From: an uncultured Clostridia bacterium
GTDB lineage: Bacteria; Bacillota; Clostridia; TANB77; CAG-508
NCBI GenBank assembly: GCA_934148985.1
Contig: CAKPDO010000025.1
Coordinates: 1-22,266, forward strand
DNA length: 22,266 nt
Direction: 5' to 3'
The notes below the pieces were generated by a model, which did not search any database, was not told where the DNA came from, and saw only the letters and a list, made by a program, of their open reading frames with translations. The position numbers were made by a program, and so were the translations under genes. Shown here piece by piece: positions 13,955 through 22,096 of this stretch; position 1 is the first letter of the stretch; the number at the start of each line of letters is the position of its first letter.

Positions 13955-16900
13955 ATGCAAGTAAACAAAAATATATCTCAAGAAATACTAGAAGATGCTG
14001 GAGAAAACAGAGTTCAAAAAGCTAAAAGATATGTAAATGAGGGCAGAGTAAACATATATAAAACAAACTATGAAGACAAAGATAATTTTAGTATATCATC
14101 AATAGTATCAGGAAATAACGATGATTATGAAGTAGAAATTGAAGTAAAAGATGGTGATATAGATATAGAATCATGCGAATGTGCGGATTATAGAACTTAT
14201 TATGGAGCATGTAAGCATATAGTAGCAACACTAATGAAATTTGAACAAACTAAATATTGGGATAATGAAGCCAAGCTTGAAGAAACAAAAAATAAACCTA
14301 GAAGCAAAAATGAGCAATACAAATATAGAAGTTTTAGCAATTTAGTAAGTTCATTTTATAATGAAGAATTAAAAATACTAAGTGAAGATGAAACAGTAAT
14401 GCTAGCTAATAAAGATAAAATAAAGCTTGAAACAAAAATAGAGTATGACAAATTTACAAACACAATGAAACTTGAATTAAGGCTTGGAAATAAAAGAATG
14501 TATAAAATAAAGGATTTACCAGAATTTTACACCAGAATGATAAACAACGAATATTTTAAATATGGGGAAAGATTAGAATTTGTACATAATAGAGAGAACT
14601 TTGACGAAGAATCAAAGCCTCTTTTAGATTTTATATTAAGATATGCCGAAATAATGAAATATTCAAATTCTAGTGATAGATATGGTTATTATTCGTCATC
14701 ATCAATAAATAAAGCAGAAATAACATTAGGTGAGGGAATAATAGATGAGGTATATGACCTTTTAAAAAAACAAGCAAAAGTAAATTTTGTATATGATTAT
14801 GAGAATTATAAATTAGAATTTATTGAACAAAATCCAAAAATTGAATTTGAATTATCAAAGATAGATGAAGATGACTTAATATTAAGACCAAATGTTGATG
14901 TATTTAAAATAGCAATATTTAATGGAAATAGATTTGATTATTTATTAATTGAAAATAGACTTTATAGATGTGATAAAGAATTTTCGGATTCTACACTAAA
15001 AGTAATAAAAGCTTTTAGAGAAAATTACACATCTGAAATGATGCTTAGAAAGAAAGATTTAAAAGATTTCTATTCAGTAATAATGCCTAAAATAGAAAAT
15101 AATGTAAAAGTAGAAGGTCTTGATGAAGAAGAAATTGAAAAATATCAGCCTGAAAAGCTAGCTATAAAGATATTTTTAGATTATGATGACAATAATTTTT
15201 TAGTTGCAGATGTTAAATTTTGTTATGGAGATGAAGAGTTTAATCCGTTAGATGAAAATGTGAAAATAAAGGCACTTAGAAATGAATTGCAAGAAAATAG
15301 AAATCTAAATATAATTAAGAAATCAGGATTTATGTTAGATGTGAAGAATTCAAGATTTATTTTGCCAAATGATGAACAGATATACGAATTTTTGACAAAT
15401 GACATAAATTATTATATGCAAAAGTTTGAAGTAATGGTTACAGATAACTTCAAAACTAAAGAGGTAAAAGAGCCAAAGCTTGGTTCAATTGGTGTAAAAG
15501 TAGAAAATAATTTACTAAATATAGATTTAAGCAAATTGAGTATTTCTCCTGAAGAAATTCAAGAAGTAATGGATAAGTACAAGATAAAAAAGAAATTTTA
15601 TAGGCTAAAAGATGGAAGTTTCTTAAATTTAAATGGAAATGAAGATATTGAATTTTTAGATAAACTTTCATCTGGAATGGATATAAATTATAAAGAATTA
15701 AAAAATAATGTTATAAAATTACCAGTAAATAGGACTTTATATTTAAATGAACTTTTGAAGAAATTTAATAATACAAAAACTACTAAAAATAGTGAATATA
15801 AGCAAATTGTAGAAAATATGGAAAAAGACAATATTGATGAAGATATTCCTTTGCCAAAAGATGTTAAAGCAGATTTAAGAGATTACCAAAAAATAGGATA
15901 TAGTTGGCTTAAAACATTAGAAAATTATAAATTTGGTGGAATACTTGCAGATGATATGGGACTTGGAAAAACGCTTCAATTATTGACTGTAATTGAATCT
16001 TATTTAGAAAATGGAGAAGAAGATAAAAAAGCAAGTATTGTAATATCTCCAAGTTCGCTTGCATTAAATTGGATGGCAGAAGCTAAAAAATTTACCCCAG
16101 AGATTAAAACTCAAGTAATTTCAGGTAATGCAAATGAAAGATTGCAAAAAATTCAAGGTATAAAAAATTATAATTTGGTTATAACCTCATATGATTTACT
16201 AAAAAGAGATATAGAAAAATATAAAGATTTGGATTATACATTTAAATATATAATAGCAGATGAGGCTCAATACTTGAAAAATAGTACAACTCAAAATGCT
16301 AAAGCTATAAAGGAATTAAAGGGAGAAACAAGATATGCATTAACTGGAACTCCAATAGAAAATTCGTTAGCTGAATTATGGTCAATATTTGACTATATAA
16401 TGCCAGGATATTTGTTCCAATATAAAAAATTTAAGTCAAAATACGAAACTCCTATTGTAAAAGAAGAAAGCAAAGAGGCAATGGGAAAACTAAAAATGTT
16501 AATAGAACCATTTGTACTAAGAAGAACTAAAAAAGAAGTATTAACTGAGTTACCAGAAAAGACTATAACAGTATTAAATAATAATATGGATGAAGAACAA
16601 GAAAAAATATATATGTCATATTTAGCAAAGGCAAAACAAGAAGTTGCTGACCAGATAAAAATAAATGGATTTGAAAAAAGTCAAATTATGATACTTGCAG
16701 CACTTACAAGGTTAAGACAGATTTGTTGTCACCCTGGACTTTTCATTTCAGACTATAAGGGGGAAAGCAGTAAGCTAAATCAATGCATGGAAATAATAGA
16801 AGATGCGGTAAGTTCTGGACATAAAATATTATTATTTTCTGGATATACATCAATGTTTGATATAATTCAAGCAGAATTGATAAAAAGAGATATAAAATAT

Positions 16901-17278
16901 TTTAAATTAACTGGTAGTACAAAAGTTAGTGAAAGAATAAAGCTTGTTGATGATTTTAATAATAATCCTGATATTAAAATATTTTTGATTTCACTTAAAG
17001 CTGGAGGCACTGGTCTTAACCTTACTGGTGCTGATATGGTTATTCACTATGACCCTTGGTGGAATGCTTCAGCTGAAAATCAAGCTACTGATAGAGCTTA
17101 TAGAATTGGGCAAAAGAACAATGTTCAAGTTTACAAACTTATTACAAGTAATTCTATTGAGGAAAAAATTTATGAACTTCAACAGAAAAAATCTGAGCTT
17201 GTGGATAATATGCTTTCTACTAAGACGTCGTTTATTAGTAAATTTAGTAAAGAAGAAATTATGAAATTGTTTGAATAG
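13955..17278 (+). CDS. SNF2-family DEAD/DEAH helicase-like ATPase with SWIM zinc finger
   Basis: The product has 1107 residues. An N-terminal SWIM zinc finger is formed by Cys 74, Cys 76, Cys 86 and His 88. A long middle region leads into the SNF2 ATPase: Walker A DDMGLGKT at about 667-674, DEAQ at about 768-771, TGTPIENSLAELWS, and in the C-terminal helicase lobe KAGGTGLNLTGADMVIHYDPWW and RAYRIGQ. Such enzymes are DNA translocases that remodel protein-DNA complexes. SWIM-SNF2 proteins are common in Clostridia. An AAAAGGAG site precedes the ATG. It has its own promoter and arginine codons nearly all AGA, so it looks like host sequence and not part of the preceding system. Confidence 0.95.
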   Translation: MQVNKNISQEILEDAGENRVQKAKRYVNEGRVNIYKTNYEDKDNFSISSIVSGNNDDYEVEIEVKDGDIDIESCECADYRTYYGACKHIVATLMKFEQTKYWDNEAKLEETKNKPRSKNEQYKYRSFSNLVSSFYNEELKILSEDETVMLANKDKIKLETKIEYDKFTNTMKLELRLGNKRMYKIKDLPEFYTRMINNEYFKYGERLEFVHNRENFDEESKPLLDFILRYAEIMKYSNSSDRYGYYSSSSINKAEITLGEGIIDEVYDLLKKQAKVNFVYDYENYKLEFIEQNPKIEFELSKIDEDDLILRPNVDVFKIAIFNGNRFDYLLIENRLYRCDKEFSDSTLKVIKAFRENYTSEMMLRKKDLKDFYSVIMPKIENNVKVEGLDEEEIEKYQPEKLAIKIFLDYDDNNFLVADVKFCYGDEEFNPLDENVKIKALRNELQENRNLNIIKKSGFMLDVKNSRFILPNDEQIYEFLTNDINYYMQKFEVMVTDNFKTKEVKEPKLGSIGVKVENNLLNIDLSKLSISPEEIQEVMDKYKIKKKFYRLKDGSFLNLNGNEDIEFLDKLSSGMDINYKELKNNVIKLPVNRTLYLNELLKKFNNTKTTKNSEYKQIVENMEKDNIDEDIPLPKDVKADLRDYQKIGYSWLKTLENYKFGGILADDMGLGKTLQLLTVIESYLENGEEDKKASIVISPSSLALNWMAEAKKFTPEIKTQVISGNANERLQKIQGIKNYNLVITSYDLLKRDIEKYKDLDYTFKYIIADEAQYLKNSTTQNAKAIKELKGETRYALTGTPIENSLAELWSIFDYIMPGYLFQYKKFKSKYETPIVKEESKEAMGKLKMLIEPFVLRRTKKEVLTELPEKTITVLNNNMDEEQEKIYMSYLAKAKQEVADQIKINGFEKSQIMILAALTRLRQICCHPGLFISDYKGESSKLNQCMEIIEDAVSSGHKILLFSGYTSMFDIIQAELIKRDIKYFKLTGSTKVSERIKLVDDFNNNPDIKIFLISLKAGGTGLNLTGADMVIHYDPWWNASAENQATDRAYRIGQKNNVQVYKLITSNSIEEKIYELQQKKSELVDNMLSTKTSFISKFSKEEIMKLFE

Positions 17279-17282
17279 AATT

Positions 17283-17312
17283 TTTTAAGTGCAAAATTTG
17301 CACTTTAAATTT
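17283..17312 (+). terminator. Weak hairpin after the SNF2 gene
   Basis: AAGTGCA and TGCACTT pair around a 5-nt loop and are followed by a T-containing but interrupted tract. It may terminate the SNF2 transcript weakly. Confidence 0.5.
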
Positions 17313-17343
17313 ATTAGGGTTTAATGAAAATATACAAAAACAC

Positions 17344-17372
17344 TTGCCAAAAGTGAAATTTGCGTATATAAT
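17344..17372 (+). promoter_or_regulatory. hpf promoter
   Basis: TTGCCA (17344-17349) and TATAAT (17367-17372) are 17 bases apart. Transcription would start near 17379, giving a leader of about 80 nt. Confidence 0.8.
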
Positions 17373-17378
17373 GTGAAT

Positions 17379-17459
17379 ATAAACCACAAGGGAATAAAAA
17401 CCGCAGTGGAAAAAATACAAAAGGAAAGTCCCTTAAGTGGACAAGAAGGAGGAATTACT
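17379..17459 (+). promoter_or_regulatory. Structured hpf leader
   Basis: CCACAAGGGA (17384-17393) pairs with TCCCTTAAGTGG (17429-17440) over 10 bp with a 2-nt bulge, just 5 bases before the AAGGAGG site. The same CCAC can pair instead with GTGG at 17406-17409, so two alternative folds are possible. I did not recognise a known riboswitch; structured RNAs have been reported upstream of raiA/hpf genes. Confidence 0.5.
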
Positions 17460-17987
17460 ATGGAAATAAAAGTTTTAGGAAAGGAACTAAAAGTCACAGA
17501 AGCAATAAACGATTATGTTGAAAGAAAATTAGAAAGAATTGACAAATATTTTGAAACAGCAAGTGCAGAAGTAACTATAAGAGCTGAAAAAAATGAACAA
17601 ATAGCAGAAGTTACAGTTTCAGCAAATGGCGAAAGCTACAGAGCAGAAGCAGAAGAAAAAGATTTGTATGCTTCAATTGATAAGGTTATAGATATATTAG
17701 AAGGTCAAATTAGAAAAACTAAAACTAAAAAAGAAAAAATGATGAGAGAAGGTTCTTTAAAAGATATGAACCAAACTTCATCAGAAAAACATGAAATAAA
17801 TAATGAAATTTTAAAATATGGTTATTATGAAATAAAACCACTTGCACCAGAAGATGCAATGCTTAAATTACAAGAAAGACCAACACATAATTTTTTACCA
17901 TTTATAAATATTGAAACAAATAAAGTTTGTGTTATTTATAAATTAAAAGATGGTAAAAACTATGGAATTGTTGAGCCAGAAGCTTAA
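17460..17987 (+). CDS. hpf: Ribosome hibernation promoting factor, long form
   Basis: Long HPF binds the 30S decoding region and dimerises 70S ribosomes into inactive 100S particles in stationary phase. The product has 175 residues: an N-terminal S30AE domain (1 to about 100, with VTEAINDYVERKLERIDKY), a Lys-rich linker, and a C-terminal dimerisation domain (about 112-175) with THNFLPFINIETNKVCVIYK and KDGKNYGIVEP. The ATG at 17460 has an AAGGAGG site 7 bases upstream; an in-frame upstream TTG-type start would run through the leader. It is a single-gene unit with its own promoter and terminator. Confidence 0.95.
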   Translation: MEIKVLGKELKVTEAINDYVERKLERIDKYFETASAEVTIRAEKNEQIAEVTVSANGESYRAEAEEKDLYASIDKVIDILEGQIRKTKTKKEKMMREGSLKDMNQTSSEKHEINNEILKYGYYEIKPLAPEDAMLKLQERPTHNFLPFINIETNKVCVIYKLKDGKNYGIVEPEA

Positions 17988-18003
17988 TAATATTTGAAAA
18001 TAT

Positions 18004-18047
18004 AAAAGCTTAAAAGTTACATTTGTATGCGACTTTTAAGCTTTTCT
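18004..18047 (+). terminator. hpf terminator
   Basis: A 14-bp perfect stem (18004-18017 with 18032-18045) has a 14-nt loop and ends in TTTT. Confidence 0.9.
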
Positions 18048-18162
18048 TGGATTTATATTTTATTTATTTTTTTTGTGAAATTAAGAAAGGTTTATAAAGT
18101 AGTTAAAAATCAACATAAAAGAGCATAAAGAAAACACATTTTTATTGGTATTCCTCCAAAAT

Positions 18163-18191
18163 TTGCAAAATGTCGAAATATGTGGTATAAT
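18163..18191 (+). promoter_or_regulatory. Promoter of the M23 peptidase gene
   Basis: TTGCAA (18163-18168) and TATAAT (18186-18191) are 17 bases apart, with TGG before the -10 (extended -10). Confidence 0.85.
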
Positions 18192-18232
18192 AAACGGCAG
18201 TTTCGCTAAAAATAACAATTAAAGGAGAGTGA

Positions 18233-19210
18233 ATGTTTATTTTAAAACCAAAATTATTACAACTTACAAAAGAGATAGCAAAAGTTATGACAATAATAAT
18301 ATCAGGGTTTTTATTAATTTTAGCGATTATTTTTATAAAATATAAACCAGTATATGAAGTAACAGTTGCAGGAGAAAAAGTAGGATATATTGCAGAAATA
18401 AACGAATTTGAAAAATTAATTGAAGAAAAAATAATTAATCAAGAAGGTGAATATATAGAAAATATTTCACTAATTAAGGAACCAGAGTATAATCTAAAAT
18501 TGTTAAAAAGAACAAGTAATTTAGATGAAGATGAGGTTATAGAAAAATTAAAAACAAGTGATACAGTAATAACTTATAAATATTATGAGGTAGCACTAAA
18601 TAGTGAAACAAAGTCTTGTGTTAAAACATTAGAAGAAGCCAAAGAAATAGTTGAAAGTATAAAACAAGAATTTTTAGAGGATAACCTAGAACTTGAACTA
18701 CAAATAAATGAATTGTATACAGAAAATATTGAACAAATTAATACAAGTTCATTGGAAATTGCAGCAGCAAGTGTTGAAAATGCAGCGAAAGAAATAAAGT
18801 TAGAAAGTGAAACTATAGCTACTGTAAATGATATTAGATTATCTGTTTTACCAGTAACAGGTAGAATAACTTCAAGATATGGAGAAAGTAGTTCTCTAAG
18901 GAGGTCAACTCATACAGGTCTTGATATTGCATGTGTGACAGGAACAGATATAAAGGTTGTGGCAAATGGTACAGTTACATTTGCTGGTAGAAAAGGTTCA
19001 TATGGAAATTTGATAATTGTTGACCATGGAAATGGTGTCGAAACTTGGTATGGTCATTGCAGTAAATTATATGCAAAAGTAGGGGACTCCGTAAATGCAG
19101 GGGATGTTATAGCGGCAGTTGGGTCTACAGGTAATTCTACAGGACCTCATTTGCATTTTGAGATTAGAATTAATGGTAATTGTGTTAATCCACAAGATTA
19201 TGTATATTAA
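18233..19210 (+). CDS. Membrane-anchored M23 family peptidoglycan endopeptidase
   Basis: M23/LytM enzymes cut peptide cross-links in the cell wall using zinc. The 325-residue product has one N-terminal transmembrane segment (about 17-36) that anchors it with the rest outside. A stalk of about 150 residues follows, with regions that resemble the repeated domain found in Firmicute M23 and resuscitation proteins. The catalytic domain covers about 205-325: THTGLD (His 227, Asp 231), YGHCS (His 275) and GPHLHFEI (His 306, His 308). All zinc and catalytic residues are present, so it should be active. An AAAGGAG site precedes the ATG. It is a single-gene unit. The role is probably wall remodelling during growth or sporulation; which one is not decidable here. 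Confidence 0.92.
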   Translation: MFILKPKLLQLTKEIAKVMTIIISGFLLILAIIFIKYKPVYEVTVAGEKVGYIAEINEFEKLIEEKIINQEGEYIENISLIKEPEYNLKLLKRTSNLDEDEVIEKLKTSDTVITYKYYEVALNSETKSCVKTLEEAKEIVESIKQEFLEDNLELELQINELYTENIEQINTSSLEIAAASVENAAKEIKLESETIATVNDIRLSVLPVTGRITSRYGESSSLRRSTHTGLDIACVTGTDIKVVANGTVTFAGRKGSYGNLIIVDHGNGVETWYGHCSKLYAKVGDSVNAGDVIAAVGSTGNSTGPHLHFEIRINGNCVNPQDYVY

Positions 19211-19235
19211 AAAGAGCTCGGAGGAGCTCTTTTTT
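19209..19235 (+). terminator. Terminator after the M23 gene
   Basis: AAAAAGAGCTC (19209-19219), loop GGAG, then GAGCTC and a run of T (19224-19235). Confidence 0.95.
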
Positions 19236-19398
19236 GTAGATGTAGTAGTTTATTTTGATAAATATCACGGAATGAAATGGCATAGATAGAGAGGTTAATT
19301 GTGTTATAGATACTTTAATATTAGAATTATAAAATATTTGTAACAAAAATGTAATATAAAAAACAAATAATACTATAGCAATTTAAAAATAACTATGC

Positions 19399-19404
19399 TA
19401 TACT
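19399..19404 (+). promoter_or_regulatory. Extended -10 box upstream of the thymidylate kinase gene
   Basis: TATACT preceded by TGC, about 30 bases before the ATG. The matching -35 (TAGCAA at 19376-19381) is poor. Confidence 0.55.
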
Positions 19405-19435
19405 AATCACGAAAAAAGAAAGGAAAGCGATAAAA

Positions 19436-20107
19436 ATGGGAAAATTATTTGTTATAGATGGAACAGATGGAAGTGGAAAACAAACACAATTTAAAAAATT
19501 ACAAGAAAGATTAAGTAAAGATGGAGTAGAATACAAAACAGTAAGTTTTCCAAATTATGATAGCCCAAGTTCATCACTTGTAAAAATGTATTTATCAGGA
19601 GAATTTGGAGAAAATGCAAAAGACGTAAATGCATATATTGCATCAACATTTTATGCAGCAGATAGATATGCAACATTTAAAATAGGATATCAAGAATACT
19701 ATGATAAAGGTGGAATAATATTAGCAGATAGGTATACAACAGGGAATATGGTACATCAAGCAGGAAAAATATATGATAAACAGGAAAGAAAAAAATTTTT
19801 AGACTGGCTATGGGATTTTGAATTTAATCTTTATGGATTACCAGTTCCAAGTGAAGTGTTTTTCTTAAATATGCCTGTTGAAAAATCTATTGAATTAATG
19901 AAAAATAGAGAAAATAAATTTACACATGAAAGCCAAAAAGATATTCACGAAAAAGATAAAAATCATTTGATAGATGCATATAATGCAGCTTGTGAGGTAT
20001 CAAAAGATTACAATTGGTATGAAATAAAATGCATGAGAGATGAAGAATTAAGAACAATAGAAGATATTCATGAAGAAATATATAATGAAGTAAAAAAACA
20101 CATCTAG
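19436..20107 (+). CDS. tmk: Thymidylate kinase-like (dTMP kinase)
   Basis: Tmk phosphorylates dTMP to dTDP for DNA synthesis. The 223-residue product carries the P-loop GTDGSGKQT (about 9-17) and the DRY motif (Asp 98, Arg 99, Tyr 100) in ILADRYTTGN. The sequence SFPNYDSPSS matches the dTMP-binding loop. Length is slightly above the usual 200-215. An AAAGGAAA site precedes the ATG. It is on its own, away from the usual holB/dnaX context, so it may be one of two copies, and a deoxynucleoside-kinase-like substrate shift cannot be ruled out. I see no clear terminator after it before the RNA promoter at 20252. Confidence 0.88.
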   Translation: MGKLFVIDGTDGSGKQTQFKKLQERLSKDGVEYKTVSFPNYDSPSSSLVKMYLSGEFGENAKDVNAYIASTFYAADRYATFKIGYQEYYDKGGIILADRYTTGNMVHQAGKIYDKQERKKFLDWLWDFEFNLYGLPVPSEVFFLNMPVEKSIELMKNRENKFTHESQKDIHEKDKNHLIDAYNAACEVSKDYNWYEIKCMRDEELRTIEDIHEEIYNEVKKHI

Positions 20108-20251
20108 TAAATATATTAACATAAAATTATATATGGACAAAATAAAAAGAAAAATAAAGAAAAAACGAGATAAAGTTAGAAAAACGAAAATTAATATATT
20201 CAATATTTAAGAAAATAATTAAAAGGAAGAACAATTAGCCTGTAAACAAAT
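20108..20251. other. AT-rich intergenic spacer
   Basis: This stretch between tmk and the RNA promoter is A/T-rich and purine-rich. I see no gene and no clear terminator in it. Confidence 0.6.
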
Positions 20252-20279
20252 TTGAAATATTGGAAAAATCTGGTATAAT
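20252..20279 (+). promoter_or_regulatory. Promoter of the large noncoding RNA
   Basis: TTGAAA (20252-20257) and TATAAT (20274-20279) are 16 bases apart, with TGG before the -10. Transcription should start near 20286. Confidence 0.85.
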
Positions 20280-20285
20280 ATCCAA

Positions 20286-20863
20286 GATGGTGCATTATTC
20301 TAGTCGTACTATTTTATTATGAGGGTGGGGCTAAAAATCCACTAAAGGGCATATAAATTAGGGCTTCTTGTTTGTGCGCGAAATGCCAGTTTTGTGTGTG
20401 AGTAGGAAGAAAGAGGTAAGGGAATGATGTAATGGCATATATCATAACCCCCTTGTTTCGCTGAAACTTAAAATGCATTTAAGTATAACCTATGGTGAGT
20501 GCCAAGACACAAAATACATAGAGTAGCCTGTCTTGAGTGAATGTATTGGGATTAATTTATCTTTTATGAAATTGCATTTGCAAAAGAGACTAGTAATAAA
20601 TGAAAGTATGTCAAGGAAAACTTCTAGAATGTTTGCCAGAATTAACAGGCAAGGAAACTTAAGGATTAAGGTACGGACTTAAGTGGCGATCTGGTGTCTA
20701 ATTTTAGATTAGATGTTTCTTTTAAATGGAAACAGCTATATAGTAATATATAGTAAGAAATAGAGAAATTCAACCAGACCTAAACCGTAAAATTTACTTA
20801 GGTTTTTACCATCTACAAACTTAAAATCTTGGAAATAGAAATAGTTCTATTTTCATTTTTTTT
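20286..20863 (+). ncRNA. ole: Large structured RNA, probably OLE RNA
   Basis: This roughly 575-nt stretch has no credible reading frame but a strong promoter, an intrinsic terminator and many paired segments. GATGGT at the 5' end pairs with ACCATC at 20808-20813, closing the whole molecule. Local helices include GGCAT/ATGCC (20348-20352 with 20383-20387), CTTAAA/TTTAAG (20467-20483), CAAGACA/TGTCTTG and AATACAT/ATGTATT (a pseudoknot, 20503-20547), and ACTTAAG/CTTAAGT before GATCTGG. Size and the membrane-protein gene directly downstream fit OLE, the RNA of about 610 nt found in Firmicutes with the membrane protein OapA. I assign OLE from context and size; ROOL (about 580 nt) is the main alternative. 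OLE with its proteins is linked to Mg2+ and stress tolerance. Confidence 0.68.
20831..20863 (+). terminator. 3' terminator of the large RNA
   Basis: GAAATAGAA pairs with TTCTATTTTC (one bulged T), followed by eight T. TCTTGG just before it (20828-20833) is complementary to CCAAGA around the RNA's 5' end (20282-20287), which partly overlaps the 5' strand of the closing helix. Confidence 0.8.
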
Positions 20864-20910
20864 AAATTTTATGAGGAGGATATTTAGGCAATAAAGCTTA
20901 ATTAAATAAT

Positions 20911-21450
20911 ATGAAGGAAAAAAAGGAAAAAAAAGAAGAATCAAAATTAAAATGGCCCCTGCAAGCGTTTGGGCTAACATTTGTATTATCAGGAATAGTA
21001 TCATTTGTATCGAATAATGGTATACAGAAATTAAACATATTTGCATCAATAATTATATTGATTGCTGTTATATTTATAGGAATTATTTTTGACATTATAG
21101 GAGTTGCTGTTACTGTTGCAGAGGAGGGACACTTCCATGCAAAAGCCACCAAAAAAGCTAAAGGAGCTAAAACATCATTAAAACTTATAAAAAATGCTTC
21201 TAAAGTTGCAAATATTTGTGCTGACGTAATAGGAGATATTTGTGGAGTTGTGAGTGGTGCGATAAGTGCAATGATTGCTTTAAAAATTTCAAATACATAT
21301 AATGTATCAAGCAACATACAATTCTTAGTAAGTGCGCTCGTTGCGTCAATTACTGTAAGTGGTAAAGCTATAGGAAAGAATATTGCTAATAGTGAATCTA
21401 CACAAATTGTAGACATGGTTGGTAAAATATTAGGAAAGATAAATAATTAA
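20911..21450 (+). CDS. OapA-like membrane protein (OLE-associated protein candidate)
   Basis: The product has 179 residues: a very basic/acidic N-terminus (Lys/Glu), about four hydrophobic segments (near 17-33, 42-66, 106-125, 136-156) and a basic stretch in the middle (about 77-97: AKATKKAKGAK). That positively charged loop between membrane segments suits RNA contact. Acidic residues within or beside the membrane segments (Asp 61, Asp 105, Asp 109) are notable. OLE RNA is known to bind the membrane protein OapA, encoded right next to ole, and this gene lies 48 bases past the RNA terminator. I cannot align it here, so the name is inferred from size, topology and position. An in-frame stop at 20899 fixes the ATG at 20911 as the first possible start. 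Confidence 0.7.
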   Translation: MKEKKEKKEESKLKWPLQAFGLTFVLSGIVSFVSNNGIQKLNIFASIIILIAVIFIGIIFDIIGVAVTVAEEGHFHAKATKKAKGAKTSLKLIKNASKVANICADVIGDICGVVSGAISAMIALKISNTYNVSSNIQFLVSALVASITVSGKAIGKNIANSESTQIVDMVGKILGKINN

Positions 21451-21510
21451 CTGATTATGTAGAATAATGTCGAAAAATGCGAATAAATCAAAGAAAATTT
21501 AAAAATCCTA

Positions 21511-21539
21511 TTGCAAAAATTAAAAACTTGTGCTATATT
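21511..21539 (+). promoter_or_regulatory. Promoter of the DUF6514-like gene
   Basis: TTGCAA (21511-21516) and TATATT (21534-21539) are 17 bases apart, with TGC before the -10. Confidence 0.75.
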
Positions 21540-21576
21540 ATGTAAAGGTTGTTGAAAATGAAGAAAGGATGTCATT

Positions 21577-21915
21577 TTGAAAACATTTTTTGATGGAATA
21601 TTTATTTCTAAAGAACATTTAAAGGAGGCGGGAATTAAATATCCAATAAAGCTAGAATATTACAAAATAGCACGAGATGAAAATGTTAAAAATACAGAAT
21701 TATTAAAAGACGAATTTGAAGAAAACAATGGAAAATATGGAATAGAAGTTGTAAAAACCGAATATTTAGACGGAAATGTTAAAATTGAAACAGCGGAGGT
21801 TAATAATGTTACAAATGACTTAAATGAAGCTAATAGAATTTTAACATTACTTAGAAACAACGAGGTAACGCCTGTGGGTGTTGAAGATGTTTTGGAGGAG
21901 ATATTAAAAGTATAA
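21577..21915 (+). CDS. Small DUF6514-like protein
   Basis: The product is a 112-residue soluble protein starting at TTG, with an AAAGGA site 7 bases before it. The pattern YYKIARDE...KYGIEVVKTEYLDGN and a C-terminal VTPVGVEDVLEEIL resemble small Clostridial proteins grouped as DUF6514, whose function is unknown. It is a single-gene unit with its own promoter and terminator, upstream of topA. The family name is from memory of the pattern only. Confidence 0.7.
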   Translation: MKTFFDGIFISKEHLKEAGIKYPIKLEYYKIARDENVKNTELLKDEFEENNGKYGIEVVKTEYLDGNVKIETAEVNNVTNDLNEANRILTLLRNNEVTPVGVEDVLEEILKV

Positions 21916-21917
21916 TG

Positions 21918-21948
21918 GAAAAGAGGATTCTGTTCTCTTTTCTTTTTT
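21918..21948 (+). terminator. Terminator after the DUF6514-like gene
   Basis: GAAAAGAG (21918-21925) pairs with CTCTTTTC (21935-21942), followed by six T. Confidence 0.9.
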
Positions 21949-22002
21949 GCTCATTTGGGGACAAAGAATTTTTGCTACTGTTCTAAATTTCTCCGTCCAC
22001 AG

Positions 22003-22035
22003 ATGGATTTCACGTACCCAAATAAGAAAATCCAT
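22003..22035. repeat. 8-bp inverted repeat at the topA promoter
   Basis: ATGGATTT (22003-22010) and AAATCCAT (22028-22035) are exact reverse complements, and the right arm touches the -35 box of topA. A possible operator. Confidence 0.5.
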
Positions 22036-22063
22036 TGACTTTTGGGCTAAATGTTTGTATAAT
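22035..22063 (+). promoter_or_regulatory. topA promoter
   Basis: TTGACT (22035-22040) and TATAAT (22058-22063) are 17 bases apart. Confidence 0.85.
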
Positions 22064-22096
22064 TTAACATGATTTGAAAATCGAAAGGAGCAAAAG

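Noticed and set aside
17028..17264. 78-codon frame inside the end of the SNF2 gene
   Set aside because: It overlaps the conserved helicase motif V/VI region in another frame and has no start signal.
20286..20863. Group II intron, RNase P RNA, tmRNA, SRP RNA or T-box as identity of the large RNA
   Set aside because: I did not find the conserved cores of these (for example intron domain V, tmRNA tRNA-like ends, T-box AGGGTGGNACCGCG). No reverse transcriptase is nearby.
20898..21416. 172-codon open frame on the minus strand opposite the OapA-like gene
   Set aside because: It is the antisense of a well-formed membrane protein gene, with no ribosome-binding site or promoter of its own.
21950..22000. 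TTTGGGGACAAAG-like stretch as a mobile palindromic element
   Set aside because: Only one short copy is visible and no clear inverted partner; not enough to call an element.
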